Positions 5,330-5,881 of a DNA stretch of 5,881 bases are shown one piece after another. The position numbers and the translations under genes were made by a program. The notes beneath the pieces were generated by a model, which saw only the letters and a list, made by a program, of their open reading frames with translations, was not told the DNA's origin and ran no database searches. This DNA is from WHTB01 sp050699035 (GTDB lineage Bacteria > Actinomycetota > Actinomycetes > Propionibacteriales > Nocardioidaceae), in contig JBOHDE010000235.1 in NCBI GenBank assembly GCA_050699035.1, positions 1 through 5,881 on the forward strand, in the 5' to 3' direction. How positions within the stretch are numbered: the stretch's first letter is position 1; each line of letters begins with the position of its first letter.

Positions 5330-5881
5330 GGGCGGATGGCGAGGAGGGCGTCGGCGAGCCGCTCGTAGTCTGACGCCGTGTTGTACACCTGCCCGGCGAT
5401 CCGGACGTACCCCTCGTCCTCGAACCAGATCGGCGGCACCTCGACCCCGAACTCCGCGCTGAGCCGGCCTTGCAGCGTGTCGACCGACGCGTCGCCGTCG
5501 AGCATCCCGGCCGGCAACCGCACCAGGCGCATGGCGGGTGCCGGGGTGGACGGCAGTCCGTCCAGCGACGTACCGAGTCGGTCGGCGACGTGTCGCTGCC
5601 CGGCGGCGACGAGCTCCTGACTGCGGCGAACCTGCTCCCAGCCACCGACCCCGGACCAGTAGTCGAGCCCGGCCGGCAGGCTCAGCCAGCTCGAGTAGTC
5701 GAGTGTCCCCAGGTGGTCGAAGTTCACCGGGTACGGGTCACCCGAGCCCCACGAGACCACGAGCGGATGCACCCGCGTACGCCAGGACGGCGCGAGCCAC
5801 ATCCCCGCCGTGCCCCGCGGCGTGAACGCCCACTTGTGGAAGTTGCCGACCCAGAAGTCGGCGCCCGACCCGGCGATGTCC
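5323..5881 (-). CDS. Class V aminotransferase-fold PLP enzyme, C-terminal part (5' end outside window)
   Basis: About 186 C-terminal residues of a fold-type I, PLP-dependent enzyme are visible; the frame runs through the window edge. The start of the fragment, GADFWVGNFHKWAFTPRGTA, contains the PLP-binding Lys (codon 5833-5835) in the HKW motif of isopenicillin-N-epimerase (CefD)-like proteins. VVSWGSGDP and FDHLGTLDYSSWLSLPAGLD follow, matching the family's G-T-x-D segment. The C-terminal small domain ends with VRIAGQVYNTASDYERLADA and LLAI, a usual family ending. Such proteins include epimerases, cysteine desulfurases and C-S lyases, so the reaction cannot be fixed. A role as the missing ergothioneine lyase is only a possibility, since EgtE sequences I recall have a different Lys motif (RKW). 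The gene is convergent with the XRE gene, and its TGA lies in the palindrome. Confidence 0.88.
   Translation of the reverse strand, partial: DIAGSGADFWVGNFHKWAFTPRGTAGMWLAPSWRTRVHPLVVSWGSGDPYPVNFDHLGTLDYSSWLSLPAGLDYWSGVGGWEQVRRSQELVAAGQRHVADRLGTSLDGLPSTPAPAMRLVRLPAGMLDGDASVDTLQGRLSAEFGVEVPPIWFEDEGYVRIAGQVYNTASDYERLADALLAIRPR

Noticed and set aside
1..5881. CRISPR array, tRNA/rRNA, transposase, toxin-antitoxin or phage-defence system
   Set aside because: No spaced direct repeats, RNA gene features or characteristic protein motifs were seen. The lone XRE protein is better explained as regulator of the adjacent exporter than as an antitoxin, since no toxin-like partner is present.

Overview
The window is very GC-rich, with strong G/C third-position codon bias, dense gene packing, a GTG start and a TANNNT-type leaderless promoter. 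Together with a linked ergothioneine operon this points to a high-GC actinomycete (Actinomycetota). I cannot name the genus from the sequence alone.

Layout: (1) Positions 1-2423, plus strand, hold three consecutive ergothioneine genes. These are the 3' part of egtB (sulfoxide synthase), egtC (gamma-glutamyl amidohydrolase) and egtD (histidine N-alpha-trimethyltransferase), with gaps of 14 and 4 nt. egtA would be expected further upstream, outside the window. The canonical lyase gene egtE does not follow egtD. (2) Positions 2475-2912, minus strand, hold a small VOC-fold protein convergent with egtD, with a leaderless-type promoter. It is bracketed by direct repeats: the last ~37 bp of egtD reappear, in frame and with a stop, at 2975-3011 behind the start of the VOC gene. 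(3) Positions 2913-3165 are the divergent intergenic region. It holds this egtD-tail remnant, a 65-bp palindromic element, and a sigma70-like promoter with an overlapping dyad. (4) Positions 3166-5271, plus strand, form an operon: an ABC ATPase and an ABC-2 permease (4-nt overlap), then a small XRE-family repressor-like protein 25 nt later. It looks like a self-contained exporter plus regulator; the substrate is unknown. (5) Positions 5265-5329 hold a second copy of the 65-bp palindrome, which contains the stop codons of both convergent neighbours. (6) Positions 5323-5881, minus strand, hold the C-terminal part of a class V (CefD/isopenicillin-N-epimerase-like) PLP enzyme that runs off the window.

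EgtD would make hercynine. EgtB would add gamma-glutamylcysteine as a sulfoxide, and EgtC would remove glutamate. The final C-S lyase is not shown here. The PLP enzyme 3 kb away is a candidate only by fold class. I see no defence system, CRISPR array, transposase or RNA gene. The most unusual material is the pair of structurally conserved palindromes and the egtD 3'-end duplication around the VOC gene.
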